From contig JADGGK010000006.1 in NCBI GenBank assembly GCA_019689975.1, positions 1 through 64,000 of the forward strand: DNA of 64,000 nucleotides, written 5' to 3'. The notes below the pieces were generated by a model. It saw nothing but the letters and a program-made list of their open reading frames with translations. It was not told the DNA's origin and made no database searches. Position 1 is the first letter of the stretch. Each line of letters begins with the position of its first letter. Made by a program: the position numbers and the translations under genes. This DNA comes from Pseudolabrys sp. (GTDB lineage: Bacteria; Pseudomonadota; Alphaproteobacteria; Rhizobiales; Xanthobacteraceae). This document shows, in pieces, positions 17,276-26,026 of this stretch.

Positions 17276-17893
17276 ATGAAGCTCACCGGACACAGAATCG
17301 ACCGGCCGGCAAACCACGGCTACCTCGACGGGCAGATGCTGATTGCCATGCCGACGATGGCCGATGAGAGATTCTCGCGCAGCTTGGTCTATATCTGCGC
17401 GCATTCCAGCGAGGGGGCCATGGGCATCGTGGTCAATCAGCCGGCGCCGAACATCAGGTTCCCTGATTTGCTGGTACAGCTCGAAGTCATTCCGGCCAGT
17501 GAGCGTATCCAGTTGCCCACACGCGTCGAAGAGGTGCGCGTGCTGCGAGGAGGTCCTGTCGAAACCGGACGCGGTTTCGTCCTGCACTCGGCCGATTTTT
17601 TCATTGAAAATTCGACCTTGCCGATCGACGAGGGAATCTGTCTGACCGCCACGCTCGAGATTCTTAAAGCGATCGCCCGGGGCAACGGGCCGTCGAACGC
17701 GGTGCTCGCGCTCGGCTACGCGGGTTGGGCGCCGGGTCAGCTCGAGCACGAGATCCAGCAGAATGGCTGGTTGCATTGTGCGGCCGATCCGGATCTCATC
17801 TTCGGTGCCGATATCGAAGGGAAGTACGAACGGGCATTGCGCAAGATCGGAATCGATATCAGCATGCTCTCGACCGACGCCGGTCACGCCTAA
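17276..17893 (+). CDS. yqgE: YqgE/AlgH family protein
   Basis: A 205-residue YqgE/AlgH (DUF179) family protein, predicted cytoplasmic. Typical blocks are [56 protein letters not shown] and [16 protein letters not shown]. The biochemical role of the family is not established. Length and order match typical members. Its 3' end overlaps the convergent methyltransferase gene by 4 bp. It is divergent from the DsbD-alpha-like gene. Confidence 0.92.
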   Translation: MKLTGHRIDRPANHGYLDGQMLIAMPTMADERFSRSLVYICAHSSEGAMGIVVNQPAPNIRFPDLLVQLEVIPASERIQLPTRVEEVRVLRGGPVETGRGFVLHSADFFIENSTLPIDEGICLTATLEILKAIARGNGPSNAVLALGYAGWAPGQLEHEIQQNGWLHCAADPDLIFGADIEGKYERALRKIGIDISMLSTDAGHA

Positions 17894-18735
17894 CGCTTGG
17901 TTGCACAGGCAACCCAGAACGGCGCCTTGTCGGAGAACACGATATCGGCGAAGCCGGCCGCGCGGAGCATCGAAGCTATCTCGGTCTGCGTGAAACGCCG
18001 CTCGAGTCGCGTGCAGAAGCGATCGAAGGCATCGGTACGCATCACATAGAATGCACGCTGCCGGTAGTAGGCGAGCGGCCAGGAGCGCGGCAACGATCCG
18101 ATACGTTCGAGCAGCGCTGCAAGGCGCGCGAGAGGCCAATAGACGAACAGTGCAATCAAATACGTCGCAATCCGCTGTACCGCAAACGGCGCGCGGGAAA
18201 GAAGAAAGCGTCCGATTTCCGAGATTTTCCAGAGCCAGCGATAGACAGGCGAACGATTGTCGAACGCGTAGTAGAGATAGAGAAGAAAGGGCGCGCCGGA
18301 TTTTAGCTTGGCAGCGATATCGCAGATGGCCTTGGCGGTATCCGGCACGTGATGCAGCACGCCGAGCGCATAGGCAAAATCGAGAGAGGCATCAGGGAAC
18401 GGCAGTGCCGAGACCGACGCGGCGTGAAAGCGAACGTTTTCCGCGTTTGCCAGATTGGCGCGGGCCACCGCGAGCGCCAGCGGCGACGGATCAATCACGT
18501 GCAGCTCGCCGACGCGCGGGGCGACCAGTACGGCCCAGCGCCCGCTTCCGCACCCGATGTCCGCCCCGACGCTTCCGGCTGGCAGCGTTTCCCAAGGGAA
18601 AATCCCGAAATACGCGTCGAACATCGCCCGCCGATCGGCCTCGCTGAACGCGGGCGGCGATTGCGTAAACATCCCCCATTCGCGGCCGAAGCCATCGATC
18701 GTCGCTTGGTCGGCGTTGCGCGTCTCGCTCATCAT
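17890..18735 (-). CDS. Class I SAM-dependent methyltransferase
   Basis: A 281-residue methyltransferase with the SAM-binding motif [11 protein letters not shown] near residues 58-68. The acidic motif II is [10 protein letters not shown] and motif IV is [15 protein letters not shown]. After the catalytic domain it carries a hydrophobic stretch (about 170-215, [29 protein letters not shown]) that may associate with the membrane, which is unusual for a soluble methyltransferase. The substrate is unknown; similar proteins act on lipids, sugars or quinones. It starts 3 bp after the stop of the cyclic-di-GMP gene and is likely co-transcribed with it. Confidence 0.85.
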   Translation of the reverse strand: MMSETRNADQATIDGFGREWGMFTQSPPAFSEADRRAMFDAYFGIFPWETLPAGSVGADIGCGSGRWAVLVAPRVGELHVIDPSPLALAVARANLANAENVRFHAASVSALPFPDASLDFAYALGVLHHVPDTAKAICDIAAKLKSGAPFLLYLYYAFDNRSPVYRWLWKISEIGRFLLSRAPFAVQRIATYLIALFVYWPLARLAALLERIGSLPRSWPLAYYRQRAFYVMRTDAFDRFCTRLERRFTQTEIASMLRAAGFADIVFSDKAPFWVACATKR

Positions 18736-18738
18736 TGC

Positions 18739-21660
18739 TCAGCGCGCGATCTCAAAACGCTCGCCGGCAAGCAACGCGCGCGCCTCCTCCGGCGACATGG
18801 GCTCACCGAATGCAAAGCCCTGAGCGTATTCGCAACCGAGTTGATACAATTCCACCGCATCGGAATCGGTTTCGGCGCCTTCCGCCACCACCTCCATGCC
18901 CAGATCGTGGGCGAGCGCAATGATCGATCGTAGAATGACCGGCCGCTTGCCGGTCGCGGTTGTGCGTACGAAGGACTGGTCGATCTTGATGGTATCGAAG
19001 GGAAAACGCTGCAGGTAAGCGAGCGAGGAATGGCCAGTGCCGAAATCATCGAGCGATAATCCCGCGCCAAGCTCCTTGATACGCGCAAGGATTTGCGCCG
19101 AATGTTCGGGGTTTTCCATCACCAGAGATTCGGTAATTTCGAGCTTGAAGGTCCCGCGCAACAGCGTCGTGCGCGCCATGATGCTGCGCAAGTCCTGTAT
19201 AAGATCGTGTCGCAGCAGTTGTCGTGAGGAAACGTTCACGCTGGCGAAAATCGGGTCGCGACCGCGGTTGGCCGCTTGCCAAGTGGCGAGCTGGCGCGCC
19301 GTGCGCTCCAGCACGAGAAGACCGAGATCGACGATCAGGCCGATCTCTTCGGCTATGGAAATGAATTCCGCAGGTGACAGGCGGCCTAGCCTGGGATGGT
19401 CCCAACGCGCAAGCGCTTCGAAGCCGGCGACAGCTCGATCCTCCAACCGCACGATCGGCTGATAAATCACCTTGATCTCCTGCCGTTCGATCGCTCGGCG
19501 CAATTCCGATTCGAGCATCAAACGGTCCGTCTTACGCGCGCGCATGGAAGGCTTGAAGATCTCAATGCGGTCGCCGCCGACGCGCTTGGCGTGGTACATG
19601 GCGAGCTCGGCGTTCTTGAGAATCTCATCCGCGCGGTGAGACTCATTGTCGGCCAGCGCAAGGCCGATCGATGCGGTGAGAAAGATTTCGCGGTTGTTGA
19701 ACGCGATTGGCGCGCGCAACGTGCGCCGTAACGATTCCGCAAATGCCACGATGCGGGCCGGCTCCTTTTCGGAAATCAGTATCAAGGCAAACTGATCCCC
19801 TGCCAACCGCGCCAAGGTATCTTGTGGTTTAAGTAGGCGCGAGAGTCTACGTGCGGCCGCAAGCAGGATCGAGTCGCCGACAGCGATTCCAACCGAATCA
19901 TTCACCTGCTTGAAACGATCAATATCTATTACCAGCACCGAAGGCTTGAGTTGAGGGTCGGAGCGGGCGAAAGCGAATGCGGCCTCCATCCGATCGAGAA
20001 ACAATTGGCGATTCGGGAGACCGGTAAGATTATCGTGAACCGCATCAAACAAGAGGCGCTCTTCGGCATGCTTCATTTCGGTCACGTCGGTGAGAGTGCC
20101 AACGACACGTACCACCTCGCCGTCGGATCCGACCACCGGACGCGCCTTGAGCGCGAACCAAAGATATTGGCCGTCGCCGGCTCGCAAGCGGAAATGCTGC
20201 GCAAGCCGTCCGCGGCGCTGCTCCACAATGCCGTCGAGCGCGGCGCGGAAGCGATCGCGGTCGAGAGGGTGTAATATGTCCAGCCATCCGGCGGCTGGCC
20301 CTTCGAGCGTTCCGCGCCTGACATTGAGCAGGTGTTCGGTTTCAGGGCTGGTGTAGACTTTGTCGGCCGACACATCCCAATCCCAGATCATGTCGCCGGC
20401 GCCCGTCAGGGCGAGCGCCCGCCGCTCGACGTCGGAGACGATGCCGTGCGTTATGCCGCCGGCAAAAGCATGCTGCATAACGGTAAATCCGATCAGCATC
20501 ACGATCAGTACGAGGCCGCCAAGGAGCGCGGGGGCGATGATGTCGTTGGTGACCGCGCCGGTAACGGCAAGGCCGGTCGCGAAGGTCCAGACGACCAACA
20601 GGAGCCACGTGGGAATGAGCAATACCGCGCGATCGAATCCGTGCGTCGACAGATAGATCACCACCGCGAAACCGACGATCGCGATTCCCGCAAATGAGAT
20701 GCGCGCGATGCCGGAGGCGATCGCCGGCTCGAACAAAGCCACGCCAATGAGCGCTCCCAGCGCGGTCAGCCATGCGGCGGTGACATGCGCGTAACGGACG
20801 TGCCACCGCGAGAGGTTCAGATAGGCAAACAGGAAGACGAGCAGGGTCGCGGCAAGAATGGCCTCGCCGCACGCGCGCCAGACGCGCTCCGCGGCGGGCG
20901 AAATGTCGAAAACCTTGCCCCAGAACCCGAAATCGATCCCGATATAAACCAGTACGGCCCAGCCGAGCGCGGCCGCGGCGGGAAACATCATGGAGCCTTT
21001 GACGACGAACAGGATGGTCAGGAACAATGCCAGCAGGCCGGCGATTCCGATGACAATGCCGTAATAAAGCGTAAACGAGTTGATCTTGTCCTTGTAGGCG
21101 TCGGGATCCCACAAATATAGCTGGGGGAGTTTGTCCGTGCGCAATTCCGCGACGAAGGTGATGACCGAGCCCGGATCAAGCGTGACGCGGAAGATGTCCG
21201 ACGTGTTGTTTGCCTCCCGCACCGGCCGGTCACCCGACGACGGCGTTATGGTGACGATCCGCGAAAGTCCGAGATCGGGCCAGAATAAGCCCGAACCAAC
21301 CATGCGATAATGCGGAGCGACGATCAGACGATCGATCTGCTGATCACTGGTGTTGGTGAGGGCGAACACGGCCCAATGGGTGCCGCCGTCGCGCGCGTGC
21401 ACTTCAATGCGGTGCACGATGCCGTCGGGACCTGGTGCCGTCGATACCTGGATGCGGTCGGTGGAAGTCGTCTGCAGTTCGGTTGCATTGGTAAGATCGA
21501 TTGCCTTGACGTCGAGACGGATGTTGACCGCTTCGACGGCGCGCGCGGCCGGCCCCGCCGAGACAACGAAGGCGAGCGCAAGCGCAGCAATCGCCGCACA
21601 GCGTTGCACCAGCAATCCAAATCCCCCGTCTTGTAACGCGCCACCGCGACCGAATAGCAC
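18739..21660 (-). CDS. Membrane PAS-GGDEF-EAL protein with degenerate GGDEF
   Basis: A 973-residue cyclic-di-GMP protein. Signal-like sequence (15-45) and a periplasmic domain (46-195) precede a seven-helix 7TMR-DISM-like membrane unit (197-400). A PAS/PAC sensor (about 415-535), a GGDEF domain (about 535-705) and an EAL domain (about 715-965) follow. The GGDEF signature reads AGDQF (620-624), so diguanylate cyclase activity is unlikely. The EAL domain keeps EAL at 748-750 and the later Asn, Glu, Asp-Asp, Lys and Glu motifs (NVSS, LEITES, DDFGTG, KIDQSF, AEGAET), so it should be an active phosphodiesterase. The GTG at 21660 has a poorly spaced ribosome site; a TTG at 21615 behind GGGGGA is a real alternative. 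Confidence 0.88.
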   Translation of the reverse strand: MLFGRGGALQDGGFGLLVQRCAAIAALALAFVVSAGPAARAVEAVNIRLDVKAIDLTNATELQTTSTDRIQVSTAPGPDGIVHRIEVHARDGGTHWAVFALTNTSDQQIDRLIVAPHYRMVGSGLFWPDLGLSRIVTITPSSGDRPVREANNTSDIFRVTLDPGSVITFVAELRTDKLPQLYLWDPDAYKDKINSFTLYYGIVIGIAGLLALFLTILFVVKGSMMFPAAAALGWAVLVYIGIDFGFWGKVFDISPAAERVWRACGEAILAATLLVFLFAYLNLSRWHVRYAHVTAAWLTALGALIGVALFEPAIASGIARISFAGIAIVGFAVVIYLSTHGFDRAVLLIPTWLLLVVWTFATGLAVTGAVTNDIIAPALLGGLVLIVMLIGFTVMQHAFAGGITHGIVSDVERRALALTGAGDMIWDWDVSADKVYTSPETEHLLNVRRGTLEGPAAGWLDILHPLDRDRFRAALDGIVEQRRGRLAQHFRLRAGDGQYLWFALKARPVVGSDGEVVRVVGTLTDVTEMKHAEERLLFDAVHDNLTGLPNRQLFLDRMEAAFAFARSDPQLKPSVLVIDIDRFKQVNDSVGIAVGDSILLAAARRLSRLLKPQDTLARLAGDQFALILISEKEPARIVAFAESLRRTLRAPIAFNNREIFLTASIGLALADNESHRADEILKNAELAMYHAKRVGGDRIEIFKPSMRARKTDRLMLESELRRAIERQEIKVIYQPIVRLEDRAVAGFEALARWDHPRLGRLSPAEFISIAEEIGLIVDLGLLVLERTARQLATWQAANRGRDPIFASVNVSSRQLLRHDLIQDLRSIMARTTLLRGTFKLEITESLVMENPEHSAQILARIKELGAGLSLDDFGTGHSSLAYLQRFPFDTIKIDQSFVRTTATGKRPVILRSIIALAHDLGMEVVAEGAETDSDAVELYQLGCEYAQGFAFGEPMSPEEARALLAGERFEIAR

Positions 21661-21775
21661 TCCGCGCGTTTTTTGTTAGTGGTGTTCTCGGCCGACATTA
21701 CGCCGATTTCGCGGCTTCCGGCATGCTGTCCGAGACCGCAAAGCTTCGGCAAGTGCGATAATTTTATTCATCGAA

Positions 21776-22771
21776 TCAAACAGTTAGCACGATCTTGCCG
21801 ATGTGGCTGCTGGTCTCCATCAGCTGATGAGCGTCGGCCGCCTCCCTGAGGGCAAAGGTTTTGTAGATCACCGGCTTCACCTTTCCCGCAGCGATCAGCG
21901 GGAGCACGTTCTGTTCGATGGCGCGCGCGATTGCCGCCTTGTCCGTTATCGATCGCGAGCGCAGCGTCGAGCCCGTGTGATGGAGCCGTTTGAGCATGAT
22001 ACGGCGGAAATCAACCGTCGCTTTGGAGCTCCCGAGAAAGGCGATTTGCACAATACGTCCTTCGACTGCCGCGGCTTCGTAGTTGCGCGCAATGTAGTCA
22101 CCGCCCACCATGTCGAGGATCACGTCGGCGCCCTTGTCGGCGGTCGCCGTCTTGACGGCCGCCACGAAGTCCTCGGTTTTGTAGTTGATGGCGATATCGG
22201 CACCGAGCCTGCGGCAGGCTTCACACTTTTCGTCCGATCCTGCGGTGACGACGACGCGAGCGCCAAACGCCTTGCCGAGCTGGATCGCCGTCGTGCCGAT
22301 CCCCGACGAGCCCCCATGGACAAGCAGAGTTTCGCCGCGCTTCAGGCCACCGCGTTCGAACACGTTGTGCCAGACGGTGAAGAAGGTTTCCGGTATCGCC
22401 GCGGCTTCGGTCATCGACAGGCCGGAGGTCGGCAGCGCGTGGTCCGCATGTGCGACGCAATATTCGGCATAGCCTCCGCCGGCGACCAGAGCCATGACGC
22501 GATCACCTGTCTTCCATCGTGTCACGCTGTTGCCGCACGCGACGACCTCACCTGCGACCTCGAGGCCGGGAATGTCCGATGCTCCGGGCGGGGGCGGATA
22601 GAGGCCTTGGCGCTGCATCACGTCGGGCCGATTGACACCCGCGGCCGCGACCTTGATCAAGATTTCGCCCGGCCCGGGTGCAGGAATAGGGCGTCGCTCC
22701 GGCTGCAACATGGCGGGACCGCCGGGCGCCTTGATTCCGATCGCGGTCATGTCGGACGGGAGGCGAGTCAT
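21776..22771 (-). CDS. NAD(P)H-quinone oxidoreductase, MDR family
   Basis: A 331-residue medium-chain reductase of the quinone oxidoreductase / TP53I3 (PIG3) branch, lacking zinc ligands. It shows the family opening (ERRPIPAPGPGEILIKVAAAGVNRPDVMQRQG), the nucleotide-binding motif HGGSSGIGTTAIQLGKAFGA near 148-167 and the GGDYIARN region. It should reduce quinones or similar electrophiles with NADPH in the cytoplasm. GGAGGAACTG directly precedes the ATG at 22771, deciding the start over an open frame to 22903. It is divergent from the DUF1192 gene, with 106 bp between them. Confidence 0.88.
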   Translation of the reverse strand: MTRLPSDMTAIGIKAPGGPAMLQPERRPIPAPGPGEILIKVAAAGVNRPDVMQRQGLYPPPPGASDIPGLEVAGEVVACGNSVTRWKTGDRVMALVAGGGYAEYCVAHADHALPTSGLSMTEAAAIPETFFTVWHNVFERGGLKRGETLLVHGGSSGIGTTAIQLGKAFGARVVVTAGSDEKCEACRRLGADIAINYKTEDFVAAVKTATADKGADVILDMVGGDYIARNYEAAAVEGRIVQIAFLGSSKATVDFRRIMLKRLHHTGSTLRSRSITDKAAIARAIEQNVLPLIAAGKVKPVIYKTFALREAADAHQLMETSSHIGKIVLTV

Positions 22772-22877
22772 CAGTTCCTCCGCATGGCAAATGAGGCTAA
22801 TAGACGGTGGCGTCTGTTTAGGCGGGCGTCGGCGGCGTGACAACCCAGGGCAACCGACGGCGCCGGGAGGAAGGACG

Positions 22878-23078
22878 ATGCCGGCATTCGACGATGAGGA
22901 CACGCCTAAGAAAAAAGTCGTTCACGAGATCGGGCAGGACCTTACTCTGCTGTCGATCGATGAACTGACCGCCCGCATCGAGCTGCTGCGCGCGGAGATC
23001 AGTCGCCTGGAAGCCGATATCGCCAGCAAGCGCGCCTCGCGCGCGACGGCCGACCAGCTGTTCCGGCGGTCGCGGTGA
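22878..23078 (+). CDS. DUF1192 family small protein
   Basis: A 66-residue acidic protein of the DUF1192 family, widespread in Alphaproteobacteria and of unknown function. The family pattern is clear: an N-terminal EDTPKKKVVHEIGQDL block, then LSIDELTARIELLRAEISRLEADIASKRASRATAD, a short coiled coil, and a basic tail. GGGAGGAAGG lies just upstream of the ATG at 22878. It is followed by the small-RNA locus and rcdA, so it belongs to a neighbourhood of cell-cycle-associated genes. Confidence 0.85.
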   Translation: MPAFDDEDTPKKKVVHEIGQDLTLLSIDELTARIELLRAEISRLEADIASKRASRATADQLFRRSR

Positions 23079-23131
23079 TCGACGATGCCGACATCGAAGG
23101 GAAGCAAAAATTTTTTATTTGCAGTCTTTTT

Positions 23132-23146
23132 TTAAGACCTCGTTAA
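23132..23146 (+). promoter_or_regulatory. Putative CtrA full site (TTAA-N7-TTAA)
   Basis: TTAA at 23132-23135 and TTAA at 23143-23146 are separated by exactly seven bases (GACCTCG), matching the CtrA consensus TTAA-N7-TTAA, though the preferred final C is a G here. It lies inside a candidate sigma70 promoter (TTGCAG at 23119-23124, GTTAAG at 23142-23147, 17-bp spacer), so a bound regulator would compete with polymerase or replace the weak -10. The motif is short, so chance occurrence is possible. Confidence 0.45.
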
Positions 23147-23153
23147 GCTTTCC

Positions 23154-23265
23154 GGGTCATTACTGTTATTGTCCATCTTCATGGACAGCGAGTGGCTCCT
23201 GTCCACTCTGTTTGACGCCTCCCTGTTATCACCTTCGAGCCGCCGGCAACGGCGGCTCTCTTTTT
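23154..23265 (+). ncRNA. Candidate small RNA with three hairpins
   Basis: Between DUF1192 and rcdA a compact series of hairpins suggests an independent small RNA of about 110 nt. Hairpin 1 (23171-23186) is GTCCAT-CTTC-ATGGAC. Hairpin 2 (23191-23207) is AGTGG-CTCCTGT-CCACT, displaying CTCCT in its loop. A single-stranded CCTCCCT at about 23218-23224 comes next, and hairpin 3 is the terminator at 23237-23265. The two C-rich, anti-Shine-Dalgarno-like stretches resemble those of several alphaproteobacterial regulatory RNAs. The layout recalls the Rhizobiales-2 motif of Rfam, but I could not test that. The 5' end is estimated from the upstream -10-like element. A 3'-UTR of DUF1192 is the alternative. 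Confidence 0.6.
23237..23265 (+). terminator. Rho-independent terminator
   Basis: A perfect 9-bp stem, GAGCCGCCG / CGGCGGCTC, closed by a GCAA (GNRA-type) tetraloop, is followed by TCTTTTT. This is the clearest intrinsic terminator in the window. It ends the candidate small RNA, and any read-through from DUF1192, before the rcdA leader. Confidence 0.88.
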
Positions 23266-23434
23266 GTCCCGTTTTGGGGCAGTCGGCGCCCGCCGGCGAC
23301 GGCATTAAGCTTGATCAATAATTAATTGGCACGCCGAGGCGCGGCCCGTCTGGACACGACGGCCGGCAGCGGTAATGCTGAGGCGACGCCACAATATGGT
23401 TAAGCGTAGGTGTCGCAGCGTTAGGCGTAGCGCG

Positions 23435-23959
23435 ATGTCGGACCAGTTCCGCGACCAGGCCGAGCCAGTCTCATTCGGCGAAAAGCTCGCCAATTCGCAG
23501 GCCTTCGCCGACCTTTTTCGCGAAGGCATGGCACTGGTCGAGGAAACCGCCACCTATCTGGACGGCATCGGTCGACAGGAATGCAAGAAACTCGCGCGTG
23601 CGGCCGCACTTGCCTACGCGACCGAAAGCATGCGGCTGACCACACGCTTGATGCAGCTTGCGTCGTGGCTGCTTCTGCATCGGGCGGTGAAAGAAGGGGA
23701 AATGACGCTTGCTCAGGCGAGCAAGGAAAAAGTCAAGGTCAAGTTATCCTCGCCCGACCTGCATGATAGCCATAACATCGGGCTGTTACCGCCGACATTG
23801 CGCTCTTTGATCGAGCGCTCGCAGACCCTGCAACTAAGGATATGCAGGCTCGATGCCACGATTCACAACACGCGCCTCGTGGCCACGCCTGCGCCCAATC
23901 CCGTCGCGCGCCAGCTTGGATTGTTGAAGGCCGCATTCGACGTCGAAAGCGGCGTCTAA
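23435..23959 (+). CDS. rcdA: RcdA homologue (DUF1465)
   Basis: A 174-residue member of the DUF1465 family, whose Caulobacter member RcdA is a ClpXP adaptor needed for regulated destruction of the cell-cycle regulator CtrA. The family core is evident: VSFGEKLANSQAFADLFREGMALVEETATYLDGIGRQ, YATESMRLTTRLMQLASWLLLHRAVKEGEM, and a C-terminal LIERSQTLQLRICRLD helix. It should be an all-helical cytoplasmic protein. The ATG at 23435 is chosen because family similarity begins there; its ribosome site is weak. It follows a terminator, so it must have its own promoter in 23266-23434. Function here is inferred from the family. Confidence 0.83.
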   Translation: MSDQFRDQAEPVSFGEKLANSQAFADLFREGMALVEETATYLDGIGRQECKKLARAAALAYATESMRLTTRLMQLASWLLLHRAVKEGEMTLAQASKEKVKVKLSSPDLHDSHNIGLLPPTLRSLIERSQTLQLRICRLDATIHNTRLVATPAPNPVARQLGLLKAAFDVESGV

Positions 23960-24043
23960 CGCATTGTGGAAACCGGCGACGGAAGTCGCTTGCCGTCATC
24001 GCGCAGCGGGCGATCGCCGAGACGGTCAACCGGTACCCGCGGA

Positions 24044-24286
24044 CTATTTCCTTTTCGTGCCCGCTTTGTCGAGGAAACCGGAAAACTTCTTTTGGAAACG
24101 CGAGACGCGGCCGCCGCGATCGACGATCTGCTGCTGTCCCCCAGTCCAGGCCGGATGGGATTTCGGGTCGATATCGAGATGCATGACATCGCCCTCCTTG
24201 CCCCAGGTCGAACGGGTGATGAACTCGGTGCCGTCGGTCATCACGACCTTGATAACGTGATAGTCGGGGTGAATGTCGGGCTTCAT
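24044..24286 (-). CDS. rpmE: 50S ribosomal protein L31
   Basis: An 80-residue ribosomal protein L31, opening [22 protein letters not shown] and containing the conserved HPAWTG segment and a basic tail ([17 protein letters not shown]). The zinc-binding cysteines of the C+ form are absent, so this is the zinc-independent (C-) type, which is not replaced under zinc starvation in the same way as the C+ form. It stands alone on the minus strand, convergent with rcdA and divergent from the YajR-like transporter. Confidence 0.93.
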   Translation of the reverse strand: MKPDIHPDYHVIKVVMTDGTEFITRSTWGKEGDVMHLDIDPKSHPAWTGGQQQIVDRGGRVSRFQKKFSGFLDKAGTKRK

Positions 24287-24413
24287 GAGCCTTGAAACCT
24301 CAAGCTTGATGCGCTGCGACCAATGCGCGCGCGAATTGCATTGGAACTGGCGGCTCTATACAGGAGGCGGTGAGAAGCGGCAAGGCGGTGCAGCGGGATT
24401 GGGACGAACGGCG

Positions 24414-25775
24414 ATGACGAAGCAGGAGTTCCGGGCGGCCGTTTCGCTTTCCGCCGTTTTTTCCGTGAGGCTGCTCGGCTTATTCATGATCTATCCCGTG
24501 TTTGTCTCCTATGCCAGCGGCCTTTCCGGCGCGACCGCCTACCTCGTCGGCGAAGCGCTGGGCATTTACGGACTGACCCAAGGGCTGCTGCAGATCCCGT
24601 TCGGGCTCATGTCCGACCGGTTCGGGCGCAAACGCCTGATCGTGATCGGCCTGGCCCTGTTCGGTTGCGGCAGCGCGATTGCTGCGCTGTCCGGCTCGAT
24701 CGCGGGCGTCATCATCGGCCGCGCGTTGCAAGGGGCGGGAGCGATCGGCTCGGTTGTGCTGGCGCTGGTCGCGGATTTGACGGCCGAGGATAGTCGCACG
24801 GCGGCGATGGCCATGGTGGGCCTCAGCATCGGGGCGTCGTTCATGATCGCGCTCGTCGCGGGGCCGATTGTCGCGCACATCGTCGGTGTCGCGGGCGTCT
24901 TCTGGCTCATGGTCGCGCTGGCCGCTGCGGGGATCGCGATCACGCAATTCGCGGTTCCGAATCCGCACCGCCTCGTTCTACATCGCGATGCCGAAACCGT
25001 GCCCGGTTTGGTCGGCGCCGTGCTGCGGAATGCGGAATTGCTGCGACTTGATCTGGGGATCTTCTGCCTCCATGCCATGCTGACGGCGGGGTTCCTGGTC
25101 GTGCCGAAGCTGTTGCGCGACACGCTGGGTGTAGCCAGTCGCGACGACTGGGTCGTCTATTTGCCGGTCCTTTTGGTATCGGTGGCGGCGATGGTGCCGG
25201 GCCTCGTGGTCGCGGAAAAGTATCGGCGGATGAAGGAGGTGTTCGTTGCTGCGGTAGCCATGCTGGCGGCAAGCCAGGTCATGCTCTACTTCGCCGCGCA
25301 TCATGCCGCGGTATTGCTCGCGGCGCTTATCTTGTTCTTTACCGCCTTCAACGTGATGGAAGCGAGCCTGCCCTCGCTGATCACGAAAGTGGCGCCGGCC
25401 GACGCCAAGGGCACCGCCATGGGCGTCTATTCGAGCTTGCAGTTCCTGGGAATTTTCGCCGGCGGGGCAGCGGGAGGTTGGGCCAACCAGATTGCGGGCG
25501 GCGGCGGCGTGTTCGCATTCACGACGGCGCTCGCGTTCGTCTGGCTCGTTGTCGCCGTCACCATGGCGCGGCCGAGCTTGCTTACCACCCGACTCCTTCG
25601 CGTCGCCGAGGGACAGGCGCTCGAGCCCGAACGTCTGGCCAGTCGTCTGCTTGAAGTTCCCGGCGTGGCGGAAGCGGTCGTGGATGGCGACGAGAAAATT
25701 GCGTATCTGAAAGTGGATTCGAGACGTTTTGATGCCGCAGCAGCCGAACGTCTGGTGCGCGACTCAAGAGGCTGA
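24414..25775 (+). CDS. YajR-like MFS transporter with C-terminal YAM domain
   Basis: A 453-residue proton-driven MFS transporter. Twelve membrane segments occupy about residues 10-390, with the signature A motif DRFGRKRL in the first cytoplasmic loop. The C-terminal 65 residues (from about 388, ERLASRLLEVPGVAEAVVDGDEKIAYLKVDSRRFD) look like the ferredoxin-like YAM domain of E. coli YajR, a rare add-on. Substrate unknown. The ATG at 24414 is chosen because the first membrane helix follows; the open frame continues upstream to 24273 but overlaps the divergent rpmE gene. Nothing suggests an operon partner. Confidence 0.88.
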   Translation: MTKQEFRAAVSLSAVFSVRLLGLFMIYPVFVSYASGLSGATAYLVGEALGIYGLTQGLLQIPFGLMSDRFGRKRLIVIGLALFGCGSAIAALSGSIAGVIIGRALQGAGAIGSVVLALVADLTAEDSRTAAMAMVGLSIGASFMIALVAGPIVAHIVGVAGVFWLMVALAAAGIAITQFAVPNPHRLVLHRDAETVPGLVGAVLRNAELLRLDLGIFCLHAMLTAGFLVVPKLLRDTLGVASRDDWVVYLPVLLVSVAAMVPGLVVAEKYRRMKEVFVAAVAMLAASQVMLYFAAHHAAVLLAALILFFTAFNVMEASLPSLITKVAPADAKGTAMGVYSSLQFLGIFAGGAAGGWANQIAGGGGVFAFTTALAFVWLVVAVTMARPSLLTTRLLRVAEGQALEPERLASRLLEVPGVAEAVVDGDEKIAYLKVDSRRFDAAAAERLVRDSRG

Positions 25776-26026
25776 CGCGAGAAGGCGTTGCCTGGCCTCC
25801 CGCATGCGCATCGTGCATTCACGCGGCATGGATGTCGATGCGGACGAGAGGCTTGAGCGGAGTTTGGTCGAATTGACCCGTCATGGCGAGCCCGACATGG
25901 GTCGGTCATTGTGAGCCGGGGCATCGCGAGCTCGGGCAATGCGGTGGCGAATGAAACCAGAATTGATAACCGGCCTCGGATTGCTTCGTCGCTCTTTGCG
26001 GGGCTCCTTGCTTTGACGTTCGCCAT

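Noticed and set aside
23181-23320. Small ORF beginning MDSEWLLSTLF inside the candidate RNA
   Set aside because: Its start lies within hairpin 1, it lacks a ribosome site and it reads through the terminator stem; the RNA explanation is better.
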